From Verrucomicrobiota bacterium (GTDB lineage: Bacteria; Verrucomicrobiota; Verrucomicrobiia; Limisphaerales; JACQFS01), in assembly GCA_016199935.1 (NCBI GenBank), contig JACQFS010000033.1, positions 1 to 47,134 of the forward strand: 47,134 bases of DNA, read 5' to 3'. Below the pieces are notes generated by a model. The model worked only from the letters and a program-made list of their open reading frames with translations, was not told the origin of the DNA and did no database searches. The translations under genes and the position numbers were made by a program. Positions 29,650 through 38,688 of this stretch are shown here, piece by piece (the first letter of the stretch is position 1; each line of letters starts with the position of its first letter).

Positions 29650-31083
29650 TCAGGCGAGAATATCTTTCACCACGCGGCCCGCGACGTCGGTCAACCGCAT
29701 CTCGCGCGACTGGTGATGGACGGTGAGTTTCAAATGATCCAGCCCGAGCAGATGCAGCATCGTCGCGTGCAGGTCGTGGACGTGCACCGGGTTTTCGACC
29801 GCGCGATAGCCGAGCTCGTCCGTCGCACCATGGGTGATTCCCGGCTTGACGCCCCCGCCGGCCAGCCACATCGAGAAGCCCCGGATGTGATGGTCGCGGC
29901 CAAACGTTCCATCGTCCGACGCGGACTGCGACATGGGCGTGCGGCCGAACTCGCCGCCCCAGACGATCAGCGTGTCGTCGAGCAGCCCGCGCTGCTTGAG
30001 GTCGAGCACGAGCGCGGCGGAGGCGCGGTCCACCTCGCGGGCCTTCTGCTCGATGTCGAAGATGTTTTTGTGATGATCCCAGTCGCGGTGGTAGAGCTGG
30101 ATGAAACGGACGCCGCGCTCGGCCAGCCGCCGCGCGAGCAGGCAGTTGCCGGCGAAGGAGCGCTCGCCCGGCTCGACGCCGTAGAAGTCGAGCACGTGCC
30201 GGGGCTCGTCGGAAAAATCCAAAATCCCCGGCGCGCTCATCTGCATCTTGAACGCGAGTTCATACTGGGTGATCCGTGCCGCGATCTCGGGGTCCGGCAG
30301 GCGCGCGGCGAAGTGGCGATTGAGGTCGTTGATCGTGCCGACCAGTTCGCGCTGGTCGTCCACGGTGACACCCGGCGGATTGCGGAGATAGTGGATCGGA
30401 TCATTGCGCGCGCTGAACTGCACGCCTTGGAGATGCCCGGGGAGAAATCCGCTGTGCCAGAGCCGCGACGCGATCGGCTGCATCATCAGGCCCTCGCCCA
30501 TCGAGAGCAACACCACGAAGCCGGGCAGATCCTGCGCCTCGTTGCCGAGTCCGTAGAGCACCCACGAGCCGATGCTCGGGCGGCCGGGGATGGCCGATCC
30601 GGTGTTCATGAACGTGTGCGCCGGATCGTGGTTGATCACGTCCGTCTGCATCGAGCGGACGATGCACATCTCGTCGGCCACGCCGGCCAGGTGCGGCAGC
30701 AGCGTGGTCATCTCCGCGCCGCATTGCCCCACGCGCCGGAACGGGTAGCGCGGTCCGAAGATGTTCAGCGGCTTGCCCTGCAACTGCGCGACCGGCTGCC
30801 CCTGCGTCACCGACTCGGGCATCGGCTGGCCGTTGCGTCGGGCCAGTTCAGGTTTGTGGTCGAAGGTCTCGAACTGCGACGGGCCGCCGGACATGTAGAG
30901 AAAAATCACGCGCTTGGCGCGCGGCGCGTGATGCGGCAGCCGGACCTCGCCGGCCGTCGTCGCGAACTCCGCGCGCGCCGACCCGCCGAGCGACCCGAGC
31001 GCGAGCGAACCCAGCGCGGCCGCGCCGCGACCGAAAAAGGCGCGGCGGGCAATCGGATCAAAACCGGTGAGGGAGTGCGGCAT
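29650..31083 (-). CDS. DUF1501 (secreted sulfatase-like) protein
   Basis: 477 aa; RRAFFGRGAAALGSLALGSL Tat-like leader, KRVIFLYMSGGPSQFETFDHKPEL, DDTLIVWGGEFGRTPMSQ, DLHATMLHLLGLDHLKLTV. Confidence 0.9.
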   Translation of the reverse strand: MPHSLTGFDPIARRAFFGRGAAALGSLALGSLGGSARAEFATTAGEVRLPHHAPRAKRVIFLYMSGGPSQFETFDHKPELARRNGQPMPESVTQGQPVAQLQGKPLNIFGPRYPFRRVGQCGAEMTTLLPHLAGVADEMCIVRSMQTDVINHDPAHTFMNTGSAIPGRPSIGSWVLYGLGNEAQDLPGFVVLLSMGEGLMMQPIASRLWHSGFLPGHLQGVQFSARNDPIHYLRNPPGVTVDDQRELVGTINDLNRHFAARLPDPEIAARITQYELAFKMQMSAPGILDFSDEPRHVLDFYGVEPGERSFAGNCLLARRLAERGVRFIQLYHRDWDHHKNIFDIEQKAREVDRASAALVLDLKQRGLLDDTLIVWGGEFGRTPMSQSASDDGTFGRDHHIRGFSMWLAGGGVKPGITHGATDELGYRAVENPVHVHDLHATMLHLLGLDHLKLTVHHQSREMRLTDVAGRVVKDILA

Positions 31084-31087
31084 AAAA

Positions 31088-34000
31088 TCAGTAGCGGGTG
31101 ATGGTCTCGTGCAGGTTCAACACCGCGCGGGAGACCGCGGTCCACGCCGCGACTTCCTCGCCCGACAATCCCGGGGCGAGGCGGTATTGCCCGAAGTTTT
31201 GCAGTTCAGTCACGCGCGCGTCCTGGCCGCGGAGCCGCTCGCGCTGGTGCGCGTGGAGCTGGACGAGCGCGGTCGTCTCGTCCGGCTCGGGGGGCCGCTG
31301 GAGGACGCGATCAAAAATCCACGCGACGCGTTCCGGCGGCGACCTTCCCCCGCGATTCGCCGCGTAGGCCGCGAGCGCGACCGCGGCCTCGACCTGCGCG
31401 GGGCAGTTGAGCAGGGCGAGCGCCTGCAACGGCGTGTTGGAGACGGGCCGCTCGGCGACGCACTCCTCGCGCGACGGCGCATCGAACACCGCCAGCACCG
31501 GGTTCAAAAACGAGCGCTGCCAGAAGGCGTAGAGGCTGCGGCGGTATTGGGACAAGCCGGGGCTGGGCGCGTAGCCGCGCTTGGGAAAATCCAGGTGATC
31601 GAGAACGCCAACGGGATGGTAGAGATACACCGTGGGCCCGCCGAGGTTCGTGACCAAAATGCCGGCGGCTCGCAGCGCGTTGTCGCGGATCACTTCGGCT
31701 TCCAGCCGCCACCGGCCCTGCCGCGCGAAGAGGCGGTTGCGCGGATCGCGCGCCTCCAACTCCGGCCGGCCGGCGGACGCCTGCCGGTAGGTCCGCGAGT
31801 TGACGATCCACAGGACCAACTGCTTCACGCTCCAGCCGCTCTCCATGAATTCCACCGCGAGCCGGTCGAGCAACTCCGGGTGCGACGGCGAATCGCCCGC
31901 GACGCCGAAGTCGTCCAGCGTGGTCACGAGGCCGGTGCCAAAGAAAAGTTTCCACACGCGGTTGACGAACACGCGCGCCGTGAGCGGGTTGTCGCGCGCG
32001 ACGAGCCAGCGTGCGAGATCGAGCCGGTTGGTGCAACGGCCCGCCGGATCGAACAGCGCCGGCACGCCGGCGATTACCACCGGGCCGCTCTGATCCATCC
32101 AGTTGCCACGCGGCAGGACGCGCGTGACGCGCGACGCGCCCGACTCGGAGATGAGCGAGGCCGGCACTTCCATGAGCACCGCCTCACGCTCCTGGCTGGC
32201 TGCCTTCGCCATCTCACTCAGCGGCCAGACGGCCGGATGCGACCGGCGCAGGTGTTCACGCAGCGTCTCGCGGTCCGCGTCCGTCCAGGAGTCAGCCGTT
32301 CGCGACATCACCTTCGCGACCGGCGCGGGCAACCCCTGATCCTCGCCGTGCCACGCACCCTCCGGCGCCATCGAAAGGCGGAAGTGGCGCAGATTGCCGT
32401 GCGCCACGCCGGAATGATTTTCCAGCCGCACCCGCCAGCGGGTCTGCGGTCCGGCCTCCACGGTTTCCTTGAGATGGAACGCAATCCGGATCACAGGCGA
32501 CTTGAACTCAGGGCCGATGCCCCAGGAGGTCTTGGGATCGCCGTCCATGGAATATATTCCCAGGTGGCCGGTGCGGTTCGCCTCCGCGATCACGTAATCG
32601 AACGTCACCCCCCGCGGCGCCGCGCCCGGCTCGATGATTTCGAGGGCGACTTCGGACAGGTAATACTCGTAAGGAAAGCCGCTGAGCTCGACGGCGCGCA
32701 CCACCTCGGGGTCGCGCAACATTTCCAGCCGCAGCGAATCCACCGCGCCCGGCGCGGTCGAAAACTCGATCGTGTAATTGTCCTCCCGTTCCGGTCCGCG
32801 GATGACGAGCGAGCCGTCGGGTCGCCGCTCCCAGTCGCGCTGATCGCGGGACGTGAAGCCAAGATACCTGACCGGCCGCCACGCCAGCCGCTGCTCGTGC
32901 TGCGCGGCCTGCACCTTTTGCACCCACGGGTCGCGGCCGGAGAGCGCCTCCTCCTCGACCGCGTCGAGCCGGGCATCGGCGGCGTCCATTTTCTCCTTCA
33001 AGGCAGCCAGCCGCGACTGTTGTTCGGCGGACGGAAAGCGCACCGGGATCCGCGGCCCCACGCCCGCTTCCTTCAGGTCGGCGAAGCACGCCGCGAACCG
33101 GTAGAAGTCGCGCTGCTTGAGCGGATCGCTCTTGTGATCGTGGCACTCGGCGCAGCCGAGCGTCAGGCCCAGCCACACCGACGCCGTGTTGCGCACGCGA
33201 TCCGCGGCGTAGCGCAGGAGGTATTCCTCCGCGTTCGCGCCGCCCTCCTCGGTCGTCTTCACGAGCAGGTTGTAAGTGGAGGCGACGCGCTGCTCCTGCC
33301 CCGCGCCCGGCAGAAGGTCGCCGGCGATCTGCTCGCGCGTGAACTGGTCGAAGGCGCGGTTCTCGTTGAACGCCGCGACCACGTAGTCGCGGTAGGGCCA
33401 CACCGCGCGCGGATTGTCCGCGTGGTAGCCATCCGTGTCCGCGTAACGCACGAGGTCCAGCCAGAACATCGCCATCCGTTCCCCAAACTGCGGCGAGGTG
33501 TTCAGGCTCATCAACCGCACCACCTGCCGCTCATACGCGGCGGGATCAATCGTATGGACGAATTCCTCCACCGCTTCCGGCCGCGGCGGCAGGCCGGTCA
33601 GGTCAAAGCTCAACCGGCGCAACAGCGTCCGGCGATCCGCCTCGGGCGAAGGCGCGACGCCCTCCGCTTCGAGCTTCGCGAGGATGAATGAATCAATGAA
33701 GTTGCGCGGCCACGCCGTGTCCCGGACCGCCGGCTCGGGCGCGCGCTGCGGCGGGATGAACGCCCAATGCGATTCCCATTTCGCCCCCTGCTCCACCCAG
33801 CGCTTGAGCAGCTCGCGTTCGCGTGGCGTCAGCGGCCGGCCGTCTTTTGGCGGCGGCATCACCTCGTCGTCGGCATTGGAAAATATTCGGCGCACCAACT
33901 CGCTCTCACCCGCTTTGCCGGGAACCACCGCGCGCCGTCCGCCGTGCTCGCGCATCGCCTCGTCCGCCGAGTCGAGCCGCAATTTCGTCTCCCTGGTCTT

Positions 34001-34204
34001 CGCCCCCGCGCCGTGGCAGCCGAAACATTTCTCGGCGAGAATCGGGCGCACGTCGCGGTTGAACCGCACCGCATCCGGCAACGCGCCGCCCGTTGCCGCC
34101 GCGGTGCCCAGTCGGGCGACCGTCAGCAGCGCGACCAACGTTGTCAGCATCGCGCGCACGTTCCTTAACTCTCCGGCCGGAAGCAGGCACACACCACCCG
34201 CCAT
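31088..34204 (-). CDS. PSCyt1/DUF1549/DUF1553 protein, copy A (start may be ATG at 34150)
   Basis: 1038 aa; same architecture as 26596..29649 (RFNRDVRPILAEKCFGCHGAGAKTRETKLRLDS ... TAVSRAVLNLHETITRY). Confidence 0.9.
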   Translation of the reverse strand: MAGGVCLLPAGELRNVRAMLTTLVALLTVARLGTAAATGGALPDAVRFNRDVRPILAEKCFGCHGAGAKTRETKLRLDSADEAMREHGGRRAVVPGKAGESELVRRIFSNADDEVMPPPKDGRPLTPRERELLKRWVEQGAKWESHWAFIPPQRAPEPAVRDTAWPRNFIDSFILAKLEAEGVAPSPEADRRTLLRRLSFDLTGLPPRPEAVEEFVHTIDPAAYERQVVRLMSLNTSPQFGERMAMFWLDLVRYADTDGYHADNPRAVWPYRDYVVAAFNENRAFDQFTREQIAGDLLPGAGQEQRVASTYNLLVKTTEEGGANAEEYLLRYAADRVRNTASVWLGLTLGCAECHDHKSDPLKQRDFYRFAACFADLKEAGVGPRIPVRFPSAEQQSRLAALKEKMDAADARLDAVEEEALSGRDPWVQKVQAAQHEQRLAWRPVRYLGFTSRDQRDWERRPDGSLVIRGPEREDNYTIEFSTAPGAVDSLRLEMLRDPEVVRAVELSGFPYEYYLSEVALEIIEPGAAPRGVTFDYVIAEANRTGHLGIYSMDGDPKTSWGIGPEFKSPVIRIAFHLKETVEAGPQTRWRVRLENHSGVAHGNLRHFRLSMAPEGAWHGEDQGLPAPVAKVMSRTADSWTDADRETLREHLRRSHPAVWPLSEMAKAASQEREAVLMEVPASLISESGASRVTRVLPRGNWMDQSGPVVIAGVPALFDPAGRCTNRLDLARWLVARDNPLTARVFVNRVWKLFFGTGLVTTLDDFGVAGDSPSHPELLDRLAVEFMESGWSVKQLVLWIVNSRTYRQASAGRPELEARDPRNRLFARQGRWRLEAEVIRDNALRAAGILVTNLGGPTVYLYHPVGVLDHLDFPKRGYAPSPGLSQYRRSLYAFWQRSFLNPVLAVFDAPSREECVAERPVSNTPLQALALLNCPAQVEAAVALAAYAANRGGRSPPERVAWIFDRVLQRPPEPDETTALVQLHAHQRERLRGQDARVTELQNFGQYRLAPGLSGEEVAAWTAVSRAVLNLHETITRY

Positions 34205-34288
34205 CAGCCAAAAACAACCGGCCGGAAGTTGGCAGACTCCCGTGGCCGATGCGATGCGGAAATTGGGAGCGAGTCGAAGAAGGCTCCG

Positions 34289-35812
34289 TCAGCGCGGCGC
34301 CGCCGCACGCTGCTCGGCGCGGAGTTTGAAGCCGGACAGGCTGCGCAGCACAAACGGCGGCGGGGAATCCGGCGGGAGCGATTGCAGGACGCGACCGAGC
34401 CGCTCGCGCGCCGCGACCGCCGCCGGCTCCCCGCTCGCGGCGAGGTCGTGCTGTTCGTCGGGGTCGGCATTCGCATCGAAGAGCCGGCCATCGGAATAAA
34501 GTTTGAAGCGCGTGTCGCGGACGACGCGCACCGAGGCATACTGGTTGAAAATCCATTCGCGCGGCGGCTTCGCGCCCGGCTCACCGCGGAGAAACGGTGC
34601 GAGCGAGCGGCCATCGAGCGTAACATTTTTTGGAGGCGCGATGCCTGCGAGGTCGCACAGCGTCGGCAGCACGTCGGAGAAATCCGCCAGCGGCGCGGTG
34701 CGTCCGCCGGGGATGAGCTTGGGGCTGTTCGCCAGCAGCACCACGTCACCGCCCGCCTCGGTGAGCGTGTAAAGGCCGCCGCGCACTTCGCGGCCGTTGC
34801 GGCGCGCGGTCATTTCTTTTTCCGTGCCGTTGTCGCTGGCGATGAAGACGAGCGTGTTGTCGCGCAGCCCGAGCCTCTCCAGTTCAACGACCAGTTCGCC
34901 CACGAGCTTGTCGGCGTAGCGCACCATGTCGGCGAACATCTCGTGGTGCGGACGGTTGGTGCTGAGATTGAGCGGCGTCGGCACCACCGGCTCCACGAAC
35001 GACTTTCCGTGCGTCAGCACCATCGGATAGTAGAGCAGGAACGGCCCGCCGCGATGCCGCTGGAGGAATTCGAGCGCGAAGGATTGCAACAGGTCGGGGC
35101 CGAACTTGCCGGGGTGCGTCTCGCGCTTCCCATTGCGCAGGAGCACCGGATCCCAGTAGCGGCTCTCGATGTTGCGGTTGAGCACGGCCAGTTCCTCGTG
35201 CGCCTCGGCGCGGACGAGCGCGCGGAATTTTTCCATCGCGGCCGCGCCGACGCGATTACTGTCAATGCTGCCGGGCCAGACGAGTTGCTCGTCGAAGCCG
35301 TGGCGCTTCAGCACATCCGGTTCGTCGTAGAGATTGTTGATCTGCCATTTGCCCGCGATGCCCGTCGCGTAGCCGGCGTCGCGGAACGGGCGGGCAAAAG
35401 TAATCTCGCGCTTCGGGTCGAAGCCACCGCCGCTGTAGAGCGCGGCATCGTGATGCATCGTGAAGCCGCTGCGCAAAAGGTAGCGGCCCGAGAGCAGCAC
35501 GATGCGGCTCGGCCCGCAGACCGGCGGCGTGTAGCAGTGCTCAACGCGCACGCCTGTCCGCGCGAGCCGGTCAATGTTCGGCGTGCACTTTTCCTCCGAG
35601 CCGTAGCAGCCGAACCATTCCTGCCCCACGTTGTCGAGGAGGATGAAGACAATGTTCGGGCGCGCGGGCGCGGCGGCGCGAGTGGGCGAAACTGCAAAGG
35701 TCGTGAGCAGAGCGCCGAGCAGAACCGCGAACCCGAACCCACCCCTGGCCCCTCCCAGGAGCGGAAAGCGTCGCTTGTAGTTTGAGAATCTCGCGACGTG
35801 CGATTGACCCAT
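34289..35812 (-). CDS. Type I sulfatase (alkaline-phosphatase superfamily); start may alternatively be 35884
   Basis: RPNIVFILLDNVGQEWFGCYGSEEKCTPNIDRLARTGVRVEHCYTPPVCGPSRIVLLSGRY; CGPSR matches the formylglycine sulfatase signature. Confidence 0.85.
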   Translation of the reverse strand: MGQSHVARFSNYKRRFPLLGGARGGFGFAVLLGALLTTFAVSPTRAAAPARPNIVFILLDNVGQEWFGCYGSEEKCTPNIDRLARTGVRVEHCYTPPVCGPSRIVLLSGRYLLRSGFTMHHDAALYSGGGFDPKREITFARPFRDAGYATGIAGKWQINNLYDEPDVLKRHGFDEQLVWPGSIDSNRVGAAAMEKFRALVRAEAHEELAVLNRNIESRYWDPVLLRNGKRETHPGKFGPDLLQSFALEFLQRHRGGPFLLYYPMVLTHGKSFVEPVVPTPLNLSTNRPHHEMFADMVRYADKLVGELVVELERLGLRDNTLVFIASDNGTEKEMTARRNGREVRGGLYTLTEAGGDVVLLANSPKLIPGGRTAPLADFSDVLPTLCDLAGIAPPKNVTLDGRSLAPFLRGEPGAKPPREWIFNQYASVRVVRDTRFKLYSDGRLFDANADPDEQHDLAASGEPAAVAARERLGRVLQSLPPDSPPPFVLRSLSGFKLRAEQRAAAPR

Positions 35813-35844
35813 TCCCCTCCTGGGAGGGGCCAGGGGTGGGTTCG
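35734..35844. repeat. Perfect 28-bp inverted repeat spanning the sulfatase translation start region
   Basis: cgaacccacccctggcccctcccaggag (35734-35761) and its exact reverse complement (35817-35844). Confidence 0.95.
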
Positions 35845-35864
35845 GCAGCGATTGATTTGCGCGT

Positions 35865-36761
35865 TCAGCGGAATCCATTTTCATCCAGCCACGCGATGAA
35901 GCGGCGCGCGCAGCGATCCAAATTTTCTATGCTGCCGCCGCCGCGCACGGGCGAGCACATCTCGTAGGCAATGGGGCCGTCGAAGCCGCCCGCTTTCAGC
36001 CCACGCACGAAGTCGAGCGTGCCGATGTCGCCCTCGCCGACCGGCACGGCGCGCGCGAGGGCGGGGCCGACGGGCGCGTAGTTCACGAGGTCGGGCTGGT
36101 AACGTGCGCGTGGCAGGCGGAGGTAATCGGCAATCGTCGTGTAACACGTAAGCTTCGCGAGCTTGCGCGCGGTGTCGAACGCCGGCTCGCCGCGCAGGCA
36201 CGGCGACCACGGGTCGAGCATGAGCTTGCAGTTCGCGCGGTTCACGTCGCCACGCAACTCAACCAGCGCCTTGCTGTGCACCGCGACGTCGTGATGGTTC
36301 TGAATGCCGATGGTCACGCCGTGCTCCGCGGCGCGGTCGCAGCACTGCTGGATCGCGGCGACGACGGTGTTCCATGCGGTGCCGATGGGCACGTCGTCGC
36401 GCTCGTAGGCGGTGAAGACGCGAACCAGTTTGCAACCAAGCCCTTTCGCCATTCGCGCGAGCGACTCGACGTATTGCACCTGCATGTCAATCAGCGGCAC
36501 TTCGGCGGCCTTCGGGTCGGGAGAAAAGTTGGTGTAGGCAGCGACGCACGAGACTTCGAGGCGGTGCCGGTCGCAAAGGTTGCGGAGCTTGATGAGCTTC
36601 GCGCGGTCGTCCCAGTCGAGCGGCGAGAGGTGCGGGCGCTTGCCGGCGAGTTCGACGCCCGCGTAGCCGAGTTTGCGCGCGTGCGGGATGAATTCTTCGA
36701 GACTCAACCGCGCCTGGCCCCAAAAGCCGGCGTAGCTGACGGAGAAGAGGACGGGTTTCAT
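35865..36761 (-). CDS. Sugar phosphate isomerase/epimerase (AP-endonuclease-2-like TIM barrel)
   Basis: ATG at 36759-36761; LSLEEFIPHARKLGYAGVELAGKRPHLSPLDWDDRAKLIKLRNLCDRHRLEVSCVAAYTNF, EHGVTIGIQNHHDVAVHS, GDIGTLDFVRGLKAGGFDGPIAYEM. Confidence 0.85.
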   Translation of the reverse strand: MKPVLFSVSYAGFWGQARLSLEEFIPHARKLGYAGVELAGKRPHLSPLDWDDRAKLIKLRNLCDRHRLEVSCVAAYTNFSPDPKAAEVPLIDMQVQYVESLARMAKGLGCKLVRVFTAYERDDVPIGTAWNTVVAAIQQCCDRAAEHGVTIGIQNHHDVAVHSKALVELRGDVNRANCKLMLDPWSPCLRGEPAFDTARKLAKLTCYTTIADYLRLPRARYQPDLVNYAPVGPALARAVPVGEGDIGTLDFVRGLKAGGFDGPIAYEMCSPVRGGGSIENLDRCARRFIAWLDENGFR

Positions 36762-36763
36762 AG

Positions 36764-37189
36764 CTACCGAGTTTTTGCCAATCCAAGCAATCGCGTCACA
36801 GTGGAAATCCAAGTCGTCATTATCCAGTCGTCTCCCAAGGGCCCAACACGCTCCACCGTCCAACCGGCGAATCGCAGTTCATTGTGCATCGACCAACTCT
36901 TCTCCACATTCGATGAATGGATCACTACCGGGCAAGTCGGTTGACGACTTGCGAGGAACTCCGCCACGTCCAAACCCGTCCCCGGATCCGCGCCAGTCAC
37001 CGAGTTCAAATCGTGGTCGAGCGAAATGAGCAGCGCACTCGAAAGGAGCTGGTCGCATCCGGTAATCATCAATCCGGCATCACGCCAAATCCGAATTCGG
37101 AGCGACCCACCGATTGTCTTCACCGCATCTTCGAACCGCCTGATCCGATCTTCGTCGTCTTCGAGCATCAGGATCAGGTCTTGTTGCAC
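36764..37189 (-). CDS. Cyclic-phosphate-processing receiver (cREC)-like domain protein; start uncertain (GTG 37189 or ATG 37168)
   Basis: ILMLEDDEDRIRRFEDAV, LLISLDHDLNSVTGADPGTGLDVAEFLASRQPTCPVVIHSSNVEKSWSMHNELRFAGWTVERVGPLGDDW. Confidence 0.65.
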   Translation of the reverse strand: MQQDLILMLEDDEDRIRRFEDAVKTIGGSLRIRIWRDAGLMITGCDQLLSSALLISLDHDLNSVTGADPGTGLDVAEFLASRQPTCPVVIHSSNVEKSWSMHNELRFAGWTVERVGPLGDDWIMTTWISTVTRLLGLAKTR

Positions 37190-37218
37190 GAACGCTGGTG
37201 GCGTTGACTCCGTTTCGC

Positions 37219-38547
37219 TCACGGCCGGTGCCGCGGAACCTCCGCCTTGAAATCGCCGAGGCTCGGCCAGTGGAGCCGCTGGTTCAAGTCCACCTCGGCC
37301 ACGACCACCGTGCCCCACTCCTGCGCCTGCGCGAGCGTCCGGCCGTCGTGGCCGAAGATGGCGGAGATCATCCAGTTTTGCTTCGCGTCCGTGTGCGTGC
37401 TGCTGACGACGTAGACGTGGTTCTCGCACGCGCGCGCGGCGCCGAGCATCGGGTTGCAGCCCATCACCGGCCACGCGATGACTTCCGCGCCGCGGTTGCT
37501 CAACTCGCGCGCGACCTCGGGGAAAAATCCGTCGTAGCAGACCATCAGGCCCACCTTGCCGAAGCGCGTGTCGAACACGGGATACTCGTGGCCCGGCGTC
37601 ACGCCCGCCTCGATCTCGCCGCGCGGCAGGCAGACCTTGCGATACTTGCCGGCGATTTTTCCGTCAGGGCCGATGAGCACGGCGACGTTGTAAATGAGAT
37701 GCCCGTCGCGCTCCACGAGGCCGGGCACGAGGTAGAGGTTGTGCTTCTTCGCGAGCGCGCCGAAAAATTCCGTCGAGGGGCCGGGAATGGTTTCCGCCAC
37801 GCTGGCGTAAGTCGAGCCACTCCCGTAAGTGACGACCTCGGGCAGCACGACGATGTCCGCCTTTTGCCTCGCGGCATCCTCGATGAGCGGGGCGAACGCC
37901 GCGCGGCGCTCTTCCGGCGTCTTGGTGTTGCGCGGCACGAAATGCACGGCGGCCATCCGCACCTTGCGCGACGGCAGCGCGGCGGCTTGCGCGAGCGAGA
38001 CCTGCGCCCATTCCAGTTTCGCGCGCGGCGCCCAGCGGAATTCCAACTCCACCACCGCCTGCCGCGCCTTCGACGGCACGCGATACGTGCCGCTGACTTC
38101 CGTCCAGCCCTGTTTGTCCGTCGCGCCGTCCATTGGATACTCCGGCTCGGCTCGCGGATTCACGCCGGGGTTGTAGGAGGCATACGACGGCTCGTCGTGC
38201 GTCACCGGCTTGCCGTTTTCGTCCTGCCACAACACGCGCGCAACGGCGGCGCGGCGGCCATCGGCATTGGAAATTTTCCGCAGCGCGGTGAAGCGGTAGC
38301 ACTTGCCTCCTTCGATCGGAAACGTCTTCGTCCACCGGCCCATCAAGCCCTCGCGCCGGTCGGACTCGATGATGAAGCTGCCCTTGTGATCCGGCCCGCC
38401 GGCGGGATTGAAAGCGAAGGCCGGCTTGATTTCATCGCGCGGCGCGGCGGTGGCCCAGCCCTCCGGCGGCGCGGTGGTCTTGGCGAAGGCGAGGCCCGCG
38501 GCGAGAAGAAACGCGGCGGCGAGGGGGAAAAGTTTTCGAGTGCTCAT
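37219..38547 (-). CDS. Carbon-nitrogen hydrolase (nitrilase superfamily), secreted
   Basis: ATG at 38545-38547 with signal peptide; [97 protein letters not shown]. Confidence 0.85.
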   Translation of the reverse strand: MSTRKLFPLAAAFLLAAGLAFAKTTAPPEGWATAAPRDEIKPAFAFNPAGGPDHKGSFIIESDRREGLMGRWTKTFPIEGGKCYRFTALRKISNADGRRAAVARVLWQDENGKPVTHDEPSYASYNPGVNPRAEPEYPMDGATDKQGWTEVSGTYRVPSKARQAVVELEFRWAPRAKLEWAQVSLAQAAALPSRKVRMAAVHFVPRNTKTPEERRAAFAPLIEDAARQKADIVVLPEVVTYGSGSTYASVAETIPGPSTEFFGALAKKHNLYLVPGLVERDGHLIYNVAVLIGPDGKIAGKYRKVCLPRGEIEAGVTPGHEYPVFDTRFGKVGLMVCYDGFFPEVARELSNRGAEVIAWPVMGCNPMLGAARACENHVYVVSSTHTDAKQNWMISAIFGHDGRTLAQAQEWGTVVVAEVDLNQRLHWPSLGDFKAEVPRHRP

Positions 38548-38621
38548 GGTGAACGCGATGTTGGACGGCGGCGAGTGTGCGCGAATTGAAACGAGTTGGC
38601 GAGCGCGCAATTGGCCGGAGC

Positions 38622-38682
38622 GGCGACACTCTTGTCGCCGTCGTCATTCCAATTTGATCACGAGGGCGACAAGAGTGTCGCC
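38622..38682. repeat. Inverted-repeat doublet hairpin element
   Basis: ggcgacactcttgtcgcc (38622-38639) and its exact reverse complement (38665-38682); each arm is itself ggcgaca-N4-tgtcgcc. Confidence 0.95.
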
Positions 38683-38688
38683 CCTCCC

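Noticed and set aside
27241-33691. Large plus-strand ORFs 27241..29199, 29275..31101, 31067..33691
   Set aside because: Antisense to well-supported PSCyt and DUF1501 genes; composition typical of shadow ORFs.
34160-34225. Direct repeat ccggccggaag near the PSCyt copy A start
   Set aside because: Short and GC-rich; chance occurrence is plausible at this base composition.
36764-37474. Full 236-aa version of the cREC-like ORF
   Set aside because: The N-terminal ~94 codons overlap the nitrilase gene's 3' end in another frame and look like shadow sequence; true start is probably near 37189/37168.
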